A stretch of 64,000 nucleotides of DNA from JAHEKD01 sp965204695. Its GTDB lineage: Bacteria; Pseudomonadota; Gammaproteobacteria; Arenicellales; JAHEKD01. Positions 1-9,042 of the stretch are shown piece by piece. The translations under genes were made by a program, and so were the position numbers. The notes below the pieces were generated by a model. The model made no database searches, was not told the origin of the DNA, and worked only from the letters and a program-made list of their open reading frames with translations. Location: the NCBI GenBank assembly GCA_965204695.1, contig OZ242007.1, forward strand, positions 2,170,001 to 2,234,000, written 5' to 3'. Within the stretch, counting starts at the first letter, position 1, and every line of letters begins with the position of its first letter.

Positions 1-147
1 ACCGGCAGAATGGTGATAACGAGAATCTATTGCTATTTCAATCGTGGCTTGTGCGTTTGCAACTTTAATTGTCGGTAAGTAAATCTTATTGACCGGGGCA
101 GCCAGATACATATTTTCCAGTGATTTATAGTGTTGATTGCTATCCAT
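1..147 (-). CDS. PaaI-like thioesterase, N-terminal part (runs off the window)
   Basis: Forty-nine codons are readable from an ATG at 147 down to base 1, with no stop, so the gene continues outside the window. The peptide starts MDSNQHYKSLENMYLAAP and ends near RYHHSAG, which resembles the beginning of hot-dog-fold PaaI/YiiD-type thioesterases, where a conserved His-Ser-Ala-Gly stretch precedes the catalytic helix. Family knowledge suggests hydrolysis of acyl-CoA thioesters in the cytoplasm. The catalytic part is not in view, so the assignment rests on the N terminus only. A structured repeat lies just upstream of its start. Confidence 0.5.
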   Translation of the reverse strand, partial: MDSNQHYKSLENMYLAAPVNKIYLPTIKVANAQATIEIAIDSRYHHSAG

Positions 148-215
148 TTAAATGCTTAAAACAAAATGTTCGTAAGATTGGTATTTTAAGTTGGTTAACG
201 AGCCTAGGTATTAAG

Positions 216-414
216 TTATTAGCGTTCGCGTAAGCGGCAGAATACCACGGGCTTGTCCCGACTCTTTAATACTATAATTCAATGCCGGATTTGTCCGTGG
301 ATGAATGAGTGTATATAGATTGAACATCGCTGATTTAATAAGGTGCGATGTTGATCGGATCAGCCTGAAAGGCTGTTACGGTAAGCACCCCGGGTTTACC
401 CGGGGGAATCTATT
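216..414 (+). repeat. Structured intergenic repeat, copy 1
   Basis: This 199-bp element starts TTATTAGCGTTCGCG and ends GGGGGAATCTATT. The same ends and inner blocks recur at 35781-35939 (same orientation) and 61120-61400 (opposite orientation). Inside are several stem-loops: AACATCGC pairing with GCGATGTT near 323-355, CAGCC with GGCTG near 361-375, and CCCCGGG with CCCGGGG near 388-405. Its right end carries the last codons and stop of the GNAT gene to its right. It is not a coding region. It looks like a non-autonomous, hairpin-rich dispersed repeat, and it could also act as a terminator between genes. Confidence 0.8.
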
Positions 415-857
415 GACAAAGACATTAGTGAGTATTTATTTCGTAGTTCAAAACCCAGGTTGGAGTAAAACTCACGCGCGATTTGATTGTCGTTGGCAAC
501 TTCTAAGTGAAGTGCCTTTATACCAATTTTCAGTGCTTGATCATGCATCAACTTAATCACCTGTTTTCCTATGCCTTTTCCACGTTGGTTTTCAATCAAA
601 TAGAACTCATCAATAAACGCATCCCTGCCACCAAACTCAATGCTATAACCATAACAAAGAACAATATACCCGGCTAATTCATCTTCATTAAATATTAACC
701 AAATACTCCCGAGTAGATGATCGGCTAACAATTGTTTGATTGCGAATTCTCTATCCTTCGGGGATGTTGTTAGTGACTCAAACTGGTGATAAGCGGCAAC
801 CAGTGGTAACAAAAGGTCGATATCCTTTTTTGTACAACAGAGAACTCGAATACTCAT
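396..857 (-). CDS. GNAT family N-acetyltransferase
   Basis: A 153-residue GCN5-related acetyltransferase. The acetyl-CoA binding signature is visible as ENQRGKGIGKQVI, fitting the Arg/Gln-x-x-Gly-x-Gly loop of motif A, followed by a typical motif B ending REFYSNLGFELR. The substrate is not predictable. It is the last gene of a compact minus-strand set (10 bp after the DUF3303 gene). Its final residues, IDSPG and the stop, are encoded by the end of the structured repeat at 216-414, so the native C terminus has probably been replaced by repeat sequence. The fold assignment is secure; the role is unknown. Confidence 0.85.
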   Translation of the reverse strand: MSIRVLCCTKKDIDLLLPLVAAYHQFESLTTSPKDREFAIKQLLADHLLGSIWLIFNEDELAGYIVLCYGYSIEFGGRDAFIDEFYLIENQRGKGIGKQVIKLMHDQALKIGIKALHLEVANDNQIAREFYSNLGFELRNKYSLMSLSIDSPG

Positions 858-867
858 CGTGCTTGTA

Positions 868-1125
868 TCAGGTTGCTTTAGTTGGAGAATCTATTAACTC
901 GATTATTTCAAAATCGGTTAAATCATCCCATTTTGCAATCCAAATCTCGAACAAGTTGTAGTTGTCAGTTTCCATCAATTGGTAACAGCATGTTCGATCA
1001 GAAGATAACCATGAATCAATATACATCAGACCGTCTGGCAGCATCCGCCCTTTTTCATCAAAGCGATTATAAATAGCATCTACCCTACCGGGTTTAAAAG
1101 ATTCGATGACCATGTATTTAGTCAT
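868..1125 (-). CDS. DUF3303 family protein
   Basis: An 85-residue soluble protein that opens MTKYMVIESFKPGRV and contains RFDEKGRMLPDGLMYIDSW and CYQLMETD, the layout of DUF3303 proteins, which have a small ferredoxin-like barrel fold and no established biochemical role. It starts 5 bp downstream of the two-helix membrane protein gene and ends 10 bp before the GNAT gene, so the four genes from 5126 to 396 are probably co-transcribed. No catalytic motif is apparent. Confidence 0.8.
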   Translation of the reverse strand: MTKYMVIESFKPGRVDAIYNRFDEKGRMLPDGLMYIDSWLSSDRTCCYQLMETDNYNLFEIWIAKWDDLTDFEIIELIDSPTKAT

Positions 1126-1130
1126 ATTGC

Positions 1131-1445
1131 CTAATTCTCAGATTTCCAAGACTTTGCCTGCTCAGCTCGTTGTTCTCTAACGTTTTGTATTCGTTTAATC
1201 CTCACCACACCCCACAAAATCAATAGCAAAAAGACAACTACTAGCGAACCATAAAGCACTAAATGAGATGTTGCCATGGTCCAGATACCGATTAAGCCAA
1301 TAAAAGCCAGCAGAAGCACAAAAACAAAAATACGTTCATCCATATCGACAATCGTCCATGTATGGTGCTTTTTTAAACCATCAGCTCCTTTTGATTCGGC
1401 CGCTTTAGCCTGTACTTTGGCTATAGCTTCTTCTTCGTGTGACAT
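1131..1445 (-). CDS. Small membrane protein with two transmembrane helices
   Basis: A 104-residue protein with a charged N terminus (MSHEEEAIAKVQAKAAESKG), two hydrophobic segments at roughly residues 38-60 and 63-83, and a basic C-terminal tail rich in Arg, Glu and Lys. I recognise no named family. It lies only 12 bp downstream of the TIR-NACHT-WD40 gene on the same strand, so the two are likely translated from one message. In other systems small membrane partners of STAND or TIR proteins act as effectors or anchors, but that role here is only inferred from position. Confidence 0.7.
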   Translation of the reverse strand: MSHEEEAIAKVQAKAAESKGADGLKKHHTWTIVDMDERIFVFVLLLAFIGLIGIWTMATSHLVLYGSLVVVFLLLILWGVVRIKRIQNVREQRAEQAKSWKSEN

Positions 1446-1457
1446 GATTCAACTTCC

Positions 1458-4400
1458 TTAGTAGGTCGAATTTTTATCGACTATTTCGAGAAAATGTAGA
1501 TTATTGCCCATGTCGCTGGCTAAGATTTGTTCACCATCTGGTGTAACAACACAAGACATTAACCAGGCATCTGCTGTGTAGACATTGAGGCATTCCCCTG
1601 TTTCCAGATCCCATAGCCTGAGAGTATTATCACCACCGCAAGAGGCCAGAAGTTCACCTCCTTGCAATACCTGAACATCAGAAATGGTATAGGTATGGCC
1701 TTTTAGCTCGAGTAATGGCTGTTCCTGTTCAGGGTCCCACACCCTTACTATTTTGTCCCTTGAACCACCCACAACCCTCAAACCATAGACTGTAGATGCC
1801 ACAGTAAGGCAATCAATGTACCAGGTTGCACCAGTGAGCTTACCAATTAGTTTTCCATTTTTAAGATCCCACAGCATGACACAAGACGGATTGCCAATGG
1901 ATGTGGCAAGGTGCTTTCCGTCAGGATATACAGCAACGACTTTAAATGTCGAATCTATACAATTAGTGATTCGAGTATGTATACGCCTAGTATCAATATT
2001 CCAAACAATACAATCATCGCCTGAGGCTGTAATTGCATTTTCACCATCTTGTGTAATAGCTATTGTGTCTCCCGCAATGGGTGTCTCAATAACTTTATTG
2101 TTTTCTTTAAATAATAAACCCTCTGGCGTAGCGAGCATCAACTTGGCTGAGTCATAATACTTATTCATTAAGTGTGTGTTTTGAGGTAAATTTGAAGCAG
2201 ATAGATTTCGCTGTACTATATTTATAGACTTCCAGTTATCCTTCGAGGTCTTGGCAAGACCTGATTTACCATCAATACTGATTGCCAGTTTATTGATATA
2301 ATCCTCAGATCTCGGTTTTATTGATCTTGGAAGGCCCGGTTTTGTATTCCATAGCTTGATTTCACTGGGGGTTGCCGATAATACATGTGAGCCAGTTGTT
2401 GTAACTGCTAAATCACTAAGCACAAATCCATGACCACCAAGTTCGCATAGACAAGAGTATTCATTCCCATGTTTTTTCCACACCTCAATTTCGAGCGACT
2501 TCTTTTCTATCACTAATGACTTGCAATCAGGGCTTATGGCAAGTGACCAAAAACGGCCAAGCTTTGTTGAGTTGTGGACAGACTCAGATAAAACATCCCA
2601 TTCGTCAAATTGTTGTGCTGAAATAAACCCTGCACCGGTAAATAATCGATGTTTTTGAGGTGCATAGGCAGTCGTTTTATTAGATATTTCATAATAAAAT
2701 TCCTGTGGGAGTTTAAAAGTTTCTATTTTTTCAGCGTCATTGTCTGAAATCACCCAGGTTTGAATTTCCCCCGGCTTGGCTAAAACACTCAATTTATTTG
2801 TTGAAAAAAAGCAAATTTGTTCAATGATTTTTGTATTTGTATCAAAAGATAATAGTTGAGATTTTTCGGTATCACTTACATCAAAAATCGACACCCGACC
2901 TTCATGAGCAATCGCAAGTGTTGATCCATCCGCGGATAAAGCCAATGCTGTTGTTGACAGATCTGATAGCGTTGTTGGTGGATTATTTTCTCTGACATTC
3001 CACAGCTTCACTTTGGCAGCAACATTATTTTGTTCATCATTTACAGCGTATGCCACCCTCTCAGTATTATCGGAGATAGCAATCTTACGAATGTATCCAG
3101 AAGGTTCATCCAGTTGTGTGACAAGATTTGTTCCAGGAGGATTTAAGGTTGGAGTAAGAGGTTGCAACCAGAGTTGTTTATTCCATTTTCCAGCCTTGTT
3201 TAGTAATTCGCTAATCTCAGGAATTGAGTAAGACATCAGCCTGCCAACAAGCTGCGAGGACAACTGTGCTTTGTCCTCAACAAGTGCTTTGACTGAGAGG
3301 CGCAGGGCCGATTCAACTAACTTTACTGACTGGTTATCTGAATTAGTTAAGAGCTCGAAATCAGCTAATACTGAGAATATATCTGTTTGTTCCAGTTTAA
3401 GACTTAACCAGTCAAAATTAAGCAACAGGTTTACAATTTTTATTTCACCCTGCTCCATAGAACTCAAGTGTGAGGGTAAATGCTTAATTAAATACACAGG
3501 CATATTCTCAGGTGAATCCTGAAGAATGGATAATCCTTGAGTAGCTATTAAATGTTCTCCATCCGCTGGATTAATACGATAAGGCCCGGCTTTTTTTCTA
3601 TCAATTATCCATTCCAGTAGCGATTTATGAAACGCTTGACAATATCCCTGATCATCCACGAACATTGAGCCAAGTGTGGCGCAACAATCATAGGCTTGAT
3701 CCTCGGACCATTTTAATAATTGAGCAAGAACCTCGATCTTAATAGGTTCACGTGCAGCAAAAATGACCGACAAGGCTGGTTTAAGAATCGTTTTATACGT
3801 ATCTGTGTCGTTAAACTGACGATCAAAAAATTGACTGTACTTGCCTCCAACGCCCATAGGGAGGTTGATAATGTCTTCTAGGTTTATTAGACCTGTATGA
3901 TGTTCTTTTCTAACTAAATCCAGGTAGAGAAAACTCCCTTCACTATCCTCAAGAAGCTTCTGCTCAATCAATCTTTTTTGATCAGAATAATCGGCAGTTA
4001 GGGTAATTTTGTCTTTTATGTATTGGCGAGCGTCAGCCTGGTTTTCCTTGGCAGAGGTATCTAGTATTTTCGCTTTAAAACCCTGAAGGTCATATTGGAT
4101 TTCAGGTTCAATCCTGCTGGTAACAAAAATTCTTAACCATTGAGGCGTATTAATCAAATGATTCTTAATGAGTCTGGTAAATGGATTAGTGCCATTAATC
4201 GTGGCCTCATCAAGACCATCGATTACGATTATTCTGCGTTTCTCATTCGGGGGAAGTAACTTGACTATAAAATCATCGGCAATCGTTCCAGCATCTTTTT
4301 GGCTATCACTGGACAGCTCTTTCAGGCCCTTAGATATAAGTGCAGCCGAATAATCTGGAAGCTGTGTTGATAAATGATAGGCCAGGCTTTTTACAAATCG

Positions 4401-5126
4401 AACCGGGTCCAATGAGCTTTTATTAGTAAACTTGCATAAGTGTGTGGCAATCACTGCAGGTTCTTCTTTACCTAACCATGAAGCGATAGCTGTTTTACCG
4501 CAACCAGGTAATCCTGCCAGCCAAAAGACTTTCGCTGCATTGTCATCGCTCAGCCAGTTCTTAATATCATTGATAATCCATTGACGGCCAACAAAATGTC
4601 GATGATGGTCATCTATTGTTTTATTGAAATAAATAGGCTTAAAGGCGACTTGCAAAAGACTTTGTCTACCCAGATTATCCAGATTACGCTTTTCAAGTGC
4701 CTCTACTAATTCATCAACCCTTTTCTGGTAACGCAGATTTTCTTTATCGAAGGGTAAACATTCCCGCATATCTATATGCTGCAGATGGGCAATTGATATT
4801 GGGGCCTCACAAGGCGCAAGAAGTATCGGTATTAGTTGGATTTTACGCTCTTGGGAGCGAAGAATTTCTCTGCGGCAAAAACCATCAGGTCTGCGCACAG
4901 AATGGGGTGTCATTACTATCACAAAATGACCATTTTCTTGTGCAGCACAGACCCAATCAATACCTTCTTCTATGTAAGCTTCCCAGTTGGTTCCAGCCTT
5001 GAGTCTATCTAAATCGAACCAGACTTGATAACCATGCTTCTCTAAATCGGCCTTTAATTGAACGACAACTTCAGCATAATGATCATGTCCATAGCTGAGA
5101 AAGATGCGCTTTTCTGATGGTTCCAT
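1458..5126 (-). CDS. TIR-NACHT-WD40 repeat protein (STAND/NLR-like, candidate defence protein)
   Basis: A 1222-residue multidomain protein. Residues 6-105 form a TIR-like domain: FLSYGHD opens the fold, and CRREI at 84-88 places a Glu (E87) where NADase TIR domains keep the catalytic residue. Residues about 178-420 form a NACHT/STAND ATPase with Walker A GLPGCGKT at 205-212 and Walker B IIVIDGLDEA near 299-308. The C-terminal half, from about 690, has WD40-type blades, clearest at the end (VRVWDPE, LRLWDLETG). In bacteria such TIR-STAND proteins include antiphage sensors that oligomerise and degrade NAD, and others act in signalling. Three small genes follow with gaps of 5 to 12 bp. Domain calls are strong; the immune role is inferred. 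Confidence 0.85.
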   Translation of the reverse strand: MEPSEKRIFLSYGHDHYAEVVVQLKADLEKHGYQVWFDLDRLKAGTNWEAYIEEGIDWVCAAQENGHFVIVMTPHSVRRPDGFCRREILRSQERKIQLIPILLAPCEAPISIAHLQHIDMRECLPFDKENLRYQKRVDELVEALEKRNLDNLGRQSLLQVAFKPIYFNKTIDDHHRHFVGRQWIINDIKNWLSDDNAAKVFWLAGLPGCGKTAIASWLGKEEPAVIATHLCKFTNKSSLDPVRFVKSLAYHLSTQLPDYSAALISKGLKELSSDSQKDAGTIADDFIVKLLPPNEKRRIIVIDGLDEATINGTNPFTRLIKNHLINTPQWLRIFVTSRIEPEIQYDLQGFKAKILDTSAKENQADARQYIKDKITLTADYSDQKRLIEQKLLEDSEGSFLYLDLVRKEHHTGLINLEDIINLPMGVGGKYSQFFDRQFNDTDTYKTILKPALSVIFAAREPIKIEVLAQLLKWSEDQAYDCCATLGSMFVDDQGYCQAFHKSLLEWIIDRKKAGPYRINPADGEHLIATQGLSILQDSPENMPVYLIKHLPSHLSSMEQGEIKIVNLLLNFDWLSLKLEQTDIFSVLADFELLTNSDNQSVKLVESALRLSVKALVEDKAQLSSQLVGRLMSYSIPEISELLNKAGKWNKQLWLQPLTPTLNPPGTNLVTQLDEPSGYIRKIAISDNTERVAYAVNDEQNNVAAKVKLWNVRENNPPTTLSDLSTTALALSADGSTLAIAHEGRVSIFDVSDTEKSQLLSFDTNTKIIEQICFFSTNKLSVLAKPGEIQTWVISDNDAEKIETFKLPQEFYYEISNKTTAYAPQKHRLFTGAGFISAQQFDEWDVLSESVHNSTKLGRFWSLAISPDCKSLVIEKKSLEIEVWKKHGNEYSCLCELGGHGFVLSDLAVTTTGSHVLSATPSEIKLWNTKPGLPRSIKPRSEDYINKLAISIDGKSGLAKTSKDNWKSINIVQRNLSASNLPQNTHLMNKYYDSAKLMLATPEGLLFKENNKVIETPIAGDTIAITQDGENAITASGDDCIVWNIDTRRIHTRITNCIDSTFKVVAVYPDGKHLATSIGNPSCVMLWDLKNGKLIGKLTGATWYIDCLTVASTVYGLRVVGGSRDKIVRVWDPEQEQPLLELKGHTYTISDVQVLQGGELLASCGGDNTLRLWDLETGECLNVYTADAWLMSCVVTPDGEQILASDMGNNLHFLEIVDKNSTY

Positions 5127-5168
5127 AAGCTTAGAAAGAACAACGTAAATAATTTTCGGTGAGAGGTT

Positions 5169-5188
5169 CGTTATAGGTAGTTATAACG
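5169..5188. promoter_or_regulatory. Inverted repeat upstream of the TIR-NACHT-WD40 gene
   Basis: Perfect 7-bp arms CGTTATA and TATAACG are separated by 6 bp, 43 bp before the start codon at 5126, in the 128-bp gap after the cyclase gene. Position and symmetry suit an operator or regulator binding site for the TIR-NACHT operon. No convincing promoter boxes could be fixed around it, and the arms are AT-rich enough to arise by chance. Confidence 0.3.
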
Positions 5189-5254
5189 CACAGGTGTATG
5201 TTCAGATCATTAACTATTATTTTTTTGATCATTTTTGTTCTAACCTTGTGTGTT

Positions 5255-8200
5255 TTACTCGTTTTGGCAGTAAAGATTTAAACTTTTATAACATTGAGCT
5301 TCCAAAGGTCGCATGCCGAGTTCCTTGGCAATTTCCAGCGCATCGTTAAAATAGTTAACCGCAAGCTGTTTGTTTAAAAAATCAGGATGTGCGGTGATTT
5401 CACCAAGCACGTGTAATGCATAAGCTTCATGGCCGCGTTCCTTTCTCTTACGGGCTAATGCCAGAGCCCGTTCGCATTGTTCAAAAGCTTGTTCTATCTG
5501 ATTGTCCAATAATAATGCTTTGCCCATATAAACCTGAACCAATGAACGGAATAAACCCAGGCCAATGGATTTATAAGCAGCCAGTGCTGTTTCTAATGTA
5601 CTGAGCGCTTTGGAATGCTCGCCATTAAGCGCATAGGCATAACCCAGAAAGCCGGTTATAAAAGGTGATAAATAAGTAAGCCCCCACTCAACAATAATAT
5701 CAACGGCCTGTTCAAGCGTATCGACTGCCTTTTGTGTCTCGCCTTTAATATAATAAAAGTAGCCCAGATCATAATAAATATGAGCAATGTTAAAGGGGTG
5801 ATTGACCTTTTTGGCAATGGCCAGTGCTTCATCACCGAGCTTTTCAGCTTGTTCAAACTCGCCACGTTCCGCCAATGCCCAGACTATCCATGAGCGGGAA
5901 ATGACGGCCGGTAAAAAGGGTAAACCGCAGCGTTCATAATCCATTTCGCCGCCCAGATCGTCACAGATTTTTTGAAAAATGGCTTCAGCCCCGAGACAAT
6001 CACCAGAAGTGATAGTGGCACAGCCCAAGTAAAACTGCGACCCGACTTTCAAGGGCAAGTCATCAGCTGTTTGACTAATTTTGATTGCACTATTAGCTTC
6101 AGCCAATGCTTCATCACTACGTCCCAGTTGCCACAAGCTGGCACTTGAGAATACTGAAGTCCAACCAATTCTGACCGGGTCGTCTAATTTTTCAGCCAGG
6201 CGTTTGGCCTCTGCAAGTGTGGTCAAGATACGTTCAAATTCACCGATGGACCACAACGCATTACGTAAATCAAAACGCAAGTCGATATCATGTTTTAATG
6301 AGTTATTTTTTTCAGGCAAATGCGAGCCAGCAATTAAAGCCTGTTCGAATAAAGCAACTGCTTCACGCACAGCAGCGCGATCCATGGCCTTGCGACCTGA
6401 ATCCTGCAGGTAGAAAAATGCTTTTTCCCATAGCTCGGCATGAAAAGCATGATGAGCAAGTAAATTAGATGTCGCGTTTGATGATTTGGTTGAATCCGTT
6501 TCCAAAATCTCAACAATATGGCCATGTAAACGTCGACGTCGACTGATCAGGATGGTGTCATAGGCGGTATCCTGCACTAATGAATGTTTAAAAGTGTAAA
6601 TTTCATTAGGTGTCACCCCGCGTTTAAAAATCAATCCCGCATCAAGCAGTTTTTCCAGGCCAGACTTCAGCTCATCATCAGTTTTCGCTGAAATCGAGTG
6701 AAGTAAGTCATAAGAAAACTCTCGACCGATCACAGCGCCGATTTGTGCAATGTCCTTGGCTTGATCAAGGCGGTCCAATCGGGCCATTAATGATAATTGC
6801 AGGGTGGGAGGAATAATACTTGAGTCGACTGATGTTGAGGATGAAAAACTTTCAATCACAGATTTGGTCAATTCTTCGATATAAAGCGGGATACCGTCAG
6901 CACGTTGAACAATTTTCTCAATCATGACATCCATTAACTCCTGGCCACCAACCGAATGCGCAATTAGTGCTGCATGTTTACGGCCTAACCGGCTAAGTGA
7001 AATCGAGGTTAGATGCGGGTGAGTTGGCCAGTATGGTATGTTTTCCGGGCGATAAGTAACCAAAATCATGATTGGCTGCTGCGTGATTCTGGGCATTAAT
7101 TCGCTGACAAAATCCATCATCGAAGGGTCAATCCAATGAGCATCTTCAACCAACACAAAAACCGGGCGGCGCTGGCTTAAAGCCAGGATTTGCTCACTCA
7201 TGGCTTCGATAGTGCGTTGTCTGAGTTGCTGTGGATTAAGTTCCATTGTCCCGTAGCGTTGCTCGCCGGGTACAGACATAAGCTGTGCGAAAAGAGGAGC
7301 AACTTTTTCAGGATCGCTGCCCCACAGCTGTAATGATTTTTCCAGTTTATCCAATTTGTCATCAAGCGAGTCAGTAGTTTTGAAAACCACGGCTCGCTGC
7401 AGACGCTGAATAATGGGAAAAAATGCACTATTTGTGTGATGCGGCGAACATTGATAACTTAAACAGAAGCGCAAGTCACGACTAATCGCCAACTTAAAGT
7501 CTCGTGCTAATCGCGATTTGCCAATACCGGCTTCTCCGCATAACAAAACGATCTGACCTTCACCATCTTTGGCTAGTTGCCAACGCTCCTTTAATAATCC
7601 CAACTCATGTTCGCGCCCAACCAGATTAGCGAGTGTTTTGCCTCTAACCGCTTCAAAGCGACTATCTGCCTCACGCTCTCCAACAACATTCCATGCCAAT
7701 ACATCATCATCAAAACCTTTTAATTCTTGTGGGCCAATGGACTGAAGTTCGAAAGTCGAGCCAAGCAAATCTTTAGTATTGGCACCAATAACAATTTCAT
7801 CAGGTTGAGCCAGGCTTTGTAAGCGGGCAGCCCGATTAGGTGTGTCACCCACAACAGTATTTAAATCTGAAGTTACTTCTCCGATTAAATCACCGACAAC
7901 CACTAAACCGGTGTCGACACCGATGCGAACTTGTAACCTACTGAATTCGGGCACTTCTAATTGTTTCACTTTATCGACGATATCCAGGCTGGCACGAATA
8001 GCTCTTTCTGCCTGGTCTTCGTAAGCCCGGGGCCAACCGAAATACGATAATGTGCCATCACCGACAAAACGGGCTACATAACCCTGATAACGTCTCACTG
8101 CTGCCGTAACAGTGTTTTGATATTGACGTAATACCTCGCGCATTTCTTCCGGATCAAGCTGTTGGGTCAGTAAAGTTGAACCCACCAAATCACAAAACAC

Positions 8201-8464
8201 CACGGTAAGTTGGCGACGTTCGGCATCTTCCTCCGAATCTTTTGTTATTGGTGTTGGATCTTCAGATAAATCTGCAGGATTAAGTTTCTTAATTTCAGCA
8301 GCTAGAATACGCCGATGCCCAAGTGATATGCCGAGTTCCTGCAAGTCTTCATCGCTTAAATAAGGCAGGACGCTAAGTGTTACATCGTTTTCTTTAAATA
8401 GCTCGACGTATTGACCCAACCCCAGTTGTGCCAACCAAGCGTCTATGTCGTTAGGACCCACCAT
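5255..8464 (-). CDS. SAM-domain / class III nucleotide cyclase / AAA ATPase / TPR signalling protein
   Basis: A 1069-residue protein. Residues 5-62 resemble a SAM domain (WLAQLGLGQYVELF, LQELGI). Residues about 85-260 are a class III adenylate/guanylate cyclase domain with metal-binding Asp in VVFCDLVGST (D92) and FVGDG (D136), and the transition-state Asn and Arg in the DTPNRAAR stretch (N210, R214). An AAA_16-type ATPase follows, with Walker A GEAGIGKS at 310-317 and a Walker B-like VFVLVEDAHWID. The C-terminal part is TPR-like helical repeats (for example GEFEQAEKLGDEALAIA). It probably makes cyclic AMP in response to a signal sensed by the helical region; the signal is unknown. It is separated from the TIR-NACHT gene by 128 bp on the same strand. 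Confidence 0.88.
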   Translation of the reverse strand: MVGPNDIDAWLAQLGLGQYVELFKENDVTLSVLPYLSDEDLQELGISLGHRRILAAEIKKLNPADLSEDPTPITKDSEEDAERRQLTVVFCDLVGSTLLTQQLDPEEMREVLRQYQNTVTAAVRRYQGYVARFVGDGTLSYFGWPRAYEDQAERAIRASLDIVDKVKQLEVPEFSRLQVRIGVDTGLVVVGDLIGEVTSDLNTVVGDTPNRAARLQSLAQPDEIVIGANTKDLLGSTFELQSIGPQELKGFDDDVLAWNVVGEREADSRFEAVRGKTLANLVGREHELGLLKERWQLAKDGEGQIVLLCGEAGIGKSRLARDFKLAISRDLRFCLSYQCSPHHTNSAFFPIIQRLQRAVVFKTTDSLDDKLDKLEKSLQLWGSDPEKVAPLFAQLMSVPGEQRYGTMELNPQQLRQRTIEAMSEQILALSQRRPVFVLVEDAHWIDPSMMDFVSELMPRITQQPIMILVTYRPENIPYWPTHPHLTSISLSRLGRKHAALIAHSVGGQELMDVMIEKIVQRADGIPLYIEELTKSVIESFSSSTSVDSSIIPPTLQLSLMARLDRLDQAKDIAQIGAVIGREFSYDLLHSISAKTDDELKSGLEKLLDAGLIFKRGVTPNEIYTFKHSLVQDTAYDTILISRRRRLHGHIVEILETDSTKSSNATSNLLAHHAFHAELWEKAFFYLQDSGRKAMDRAAVREAVALFEQALIAGSHLPEKNNSLKHDIDLRFDLRNALWSIGEFERILTTLAEAKRLAEKLDDPVRIGWTSVFSSASLWQLGRSDEALAEANSAIKISQTADDLPLKVGSQFYLGCATITSGDCLGAEAIFQKICDDLGGEMDYERCGLPFLPAVISRSWIVWALAERGEFEQAEKLGDEALAIAKKVNHPFNIAHIYYDLGYFYYIKGETQKAVDTLEQAVDIIVEWGLTYLSPFITGFLGYAYALNGEHSKALSTLETALAAYKSIGLGLFRSLVQVYMGKALLLDNQIEQAFEQCERALALARKRKERGHEAYALHVLGEITAHPDFLNKQLAVNYFNDALEIAKELGMRPLEAQCYKSLNLYCQNE

Positions 8465-8598
8465 CCCTTAACTCACTCACATCAATGTTAAAACCGTCAA
8501 ACGCAGTCGTAATTCTTATAATCTTGCAAAGATCATACACTGATTATGGGTTTATTCATAATAGAGTTAAAATTGTTGCACAAATGTAATCTAAAACC

Positions 8599-9042
8599 AT
8601 GATTAAAAAATTCATTGCCAGGATCGGAATTTGTTTGCTGATTGTCTATCAGGCAACAGCGGATGACGGACTCCCGGAGCCAATTGAAGCAGAAAAACTA
8701 AACTGGATTTCACCGCCACCGATCCGCGGGCTAGAATTCACATGGGTAACAGGTTCTGAGCAAAAGCAGGGGTTGTATGCAATCAGAGTCAAGTTGAATC
8801 CGGGTACAAAAATTCCCCCTCATACTCATCCCGATCAACGACTAAGCACAATATTGTCCGGCACCTTATATGTGGGATTTGGTGAAATCTTTGATGAAAG
8901 CAAGTTGATTGCTGTAGAACAGGGAAACAGCTATATCGCACCCGCAAATACACCTCATTTCATCTGGGCCAAAGAGGAATATGTTGAGTATCAGGAGACG
9001 GGTATAGGCCCTACAGGGACCCAAATTATTGAATTGGATTAG
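8599..9042 (+). CDS. Exported cupin domain protein
   Basis: 147 residues. A hydrophobic N terminus (MIKKFIARIGICLLIVYQATA) looks like a signal peptide cut before DDGLPEP. The rest is a single cupin beta-barrel with metal-ligand motif PPHTHPDQR in the first cupin box and PANTPHFIW in the second, so a His-based metal site is likely. Such periplasmic single-domain cupins have no single established reaction. The gene is divergent from the cyclase gene, sharing a 134-bp intergenic region, and stands alone before the RHS gene. Confidence 0.8.
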   Translation: MIKKFIARIGICLLIVYQATADDGLPEPIEAEKLNWISPPPIRGLEFTWVTGSEQKQGLYAIRVKLNPGTKIPPHTHPDQRLSTILSGTLYVGFGEIFDESKLIAVEQGNSYIAPANTPHFIWAKEEYVEYQETGIGPTGTQIIELD

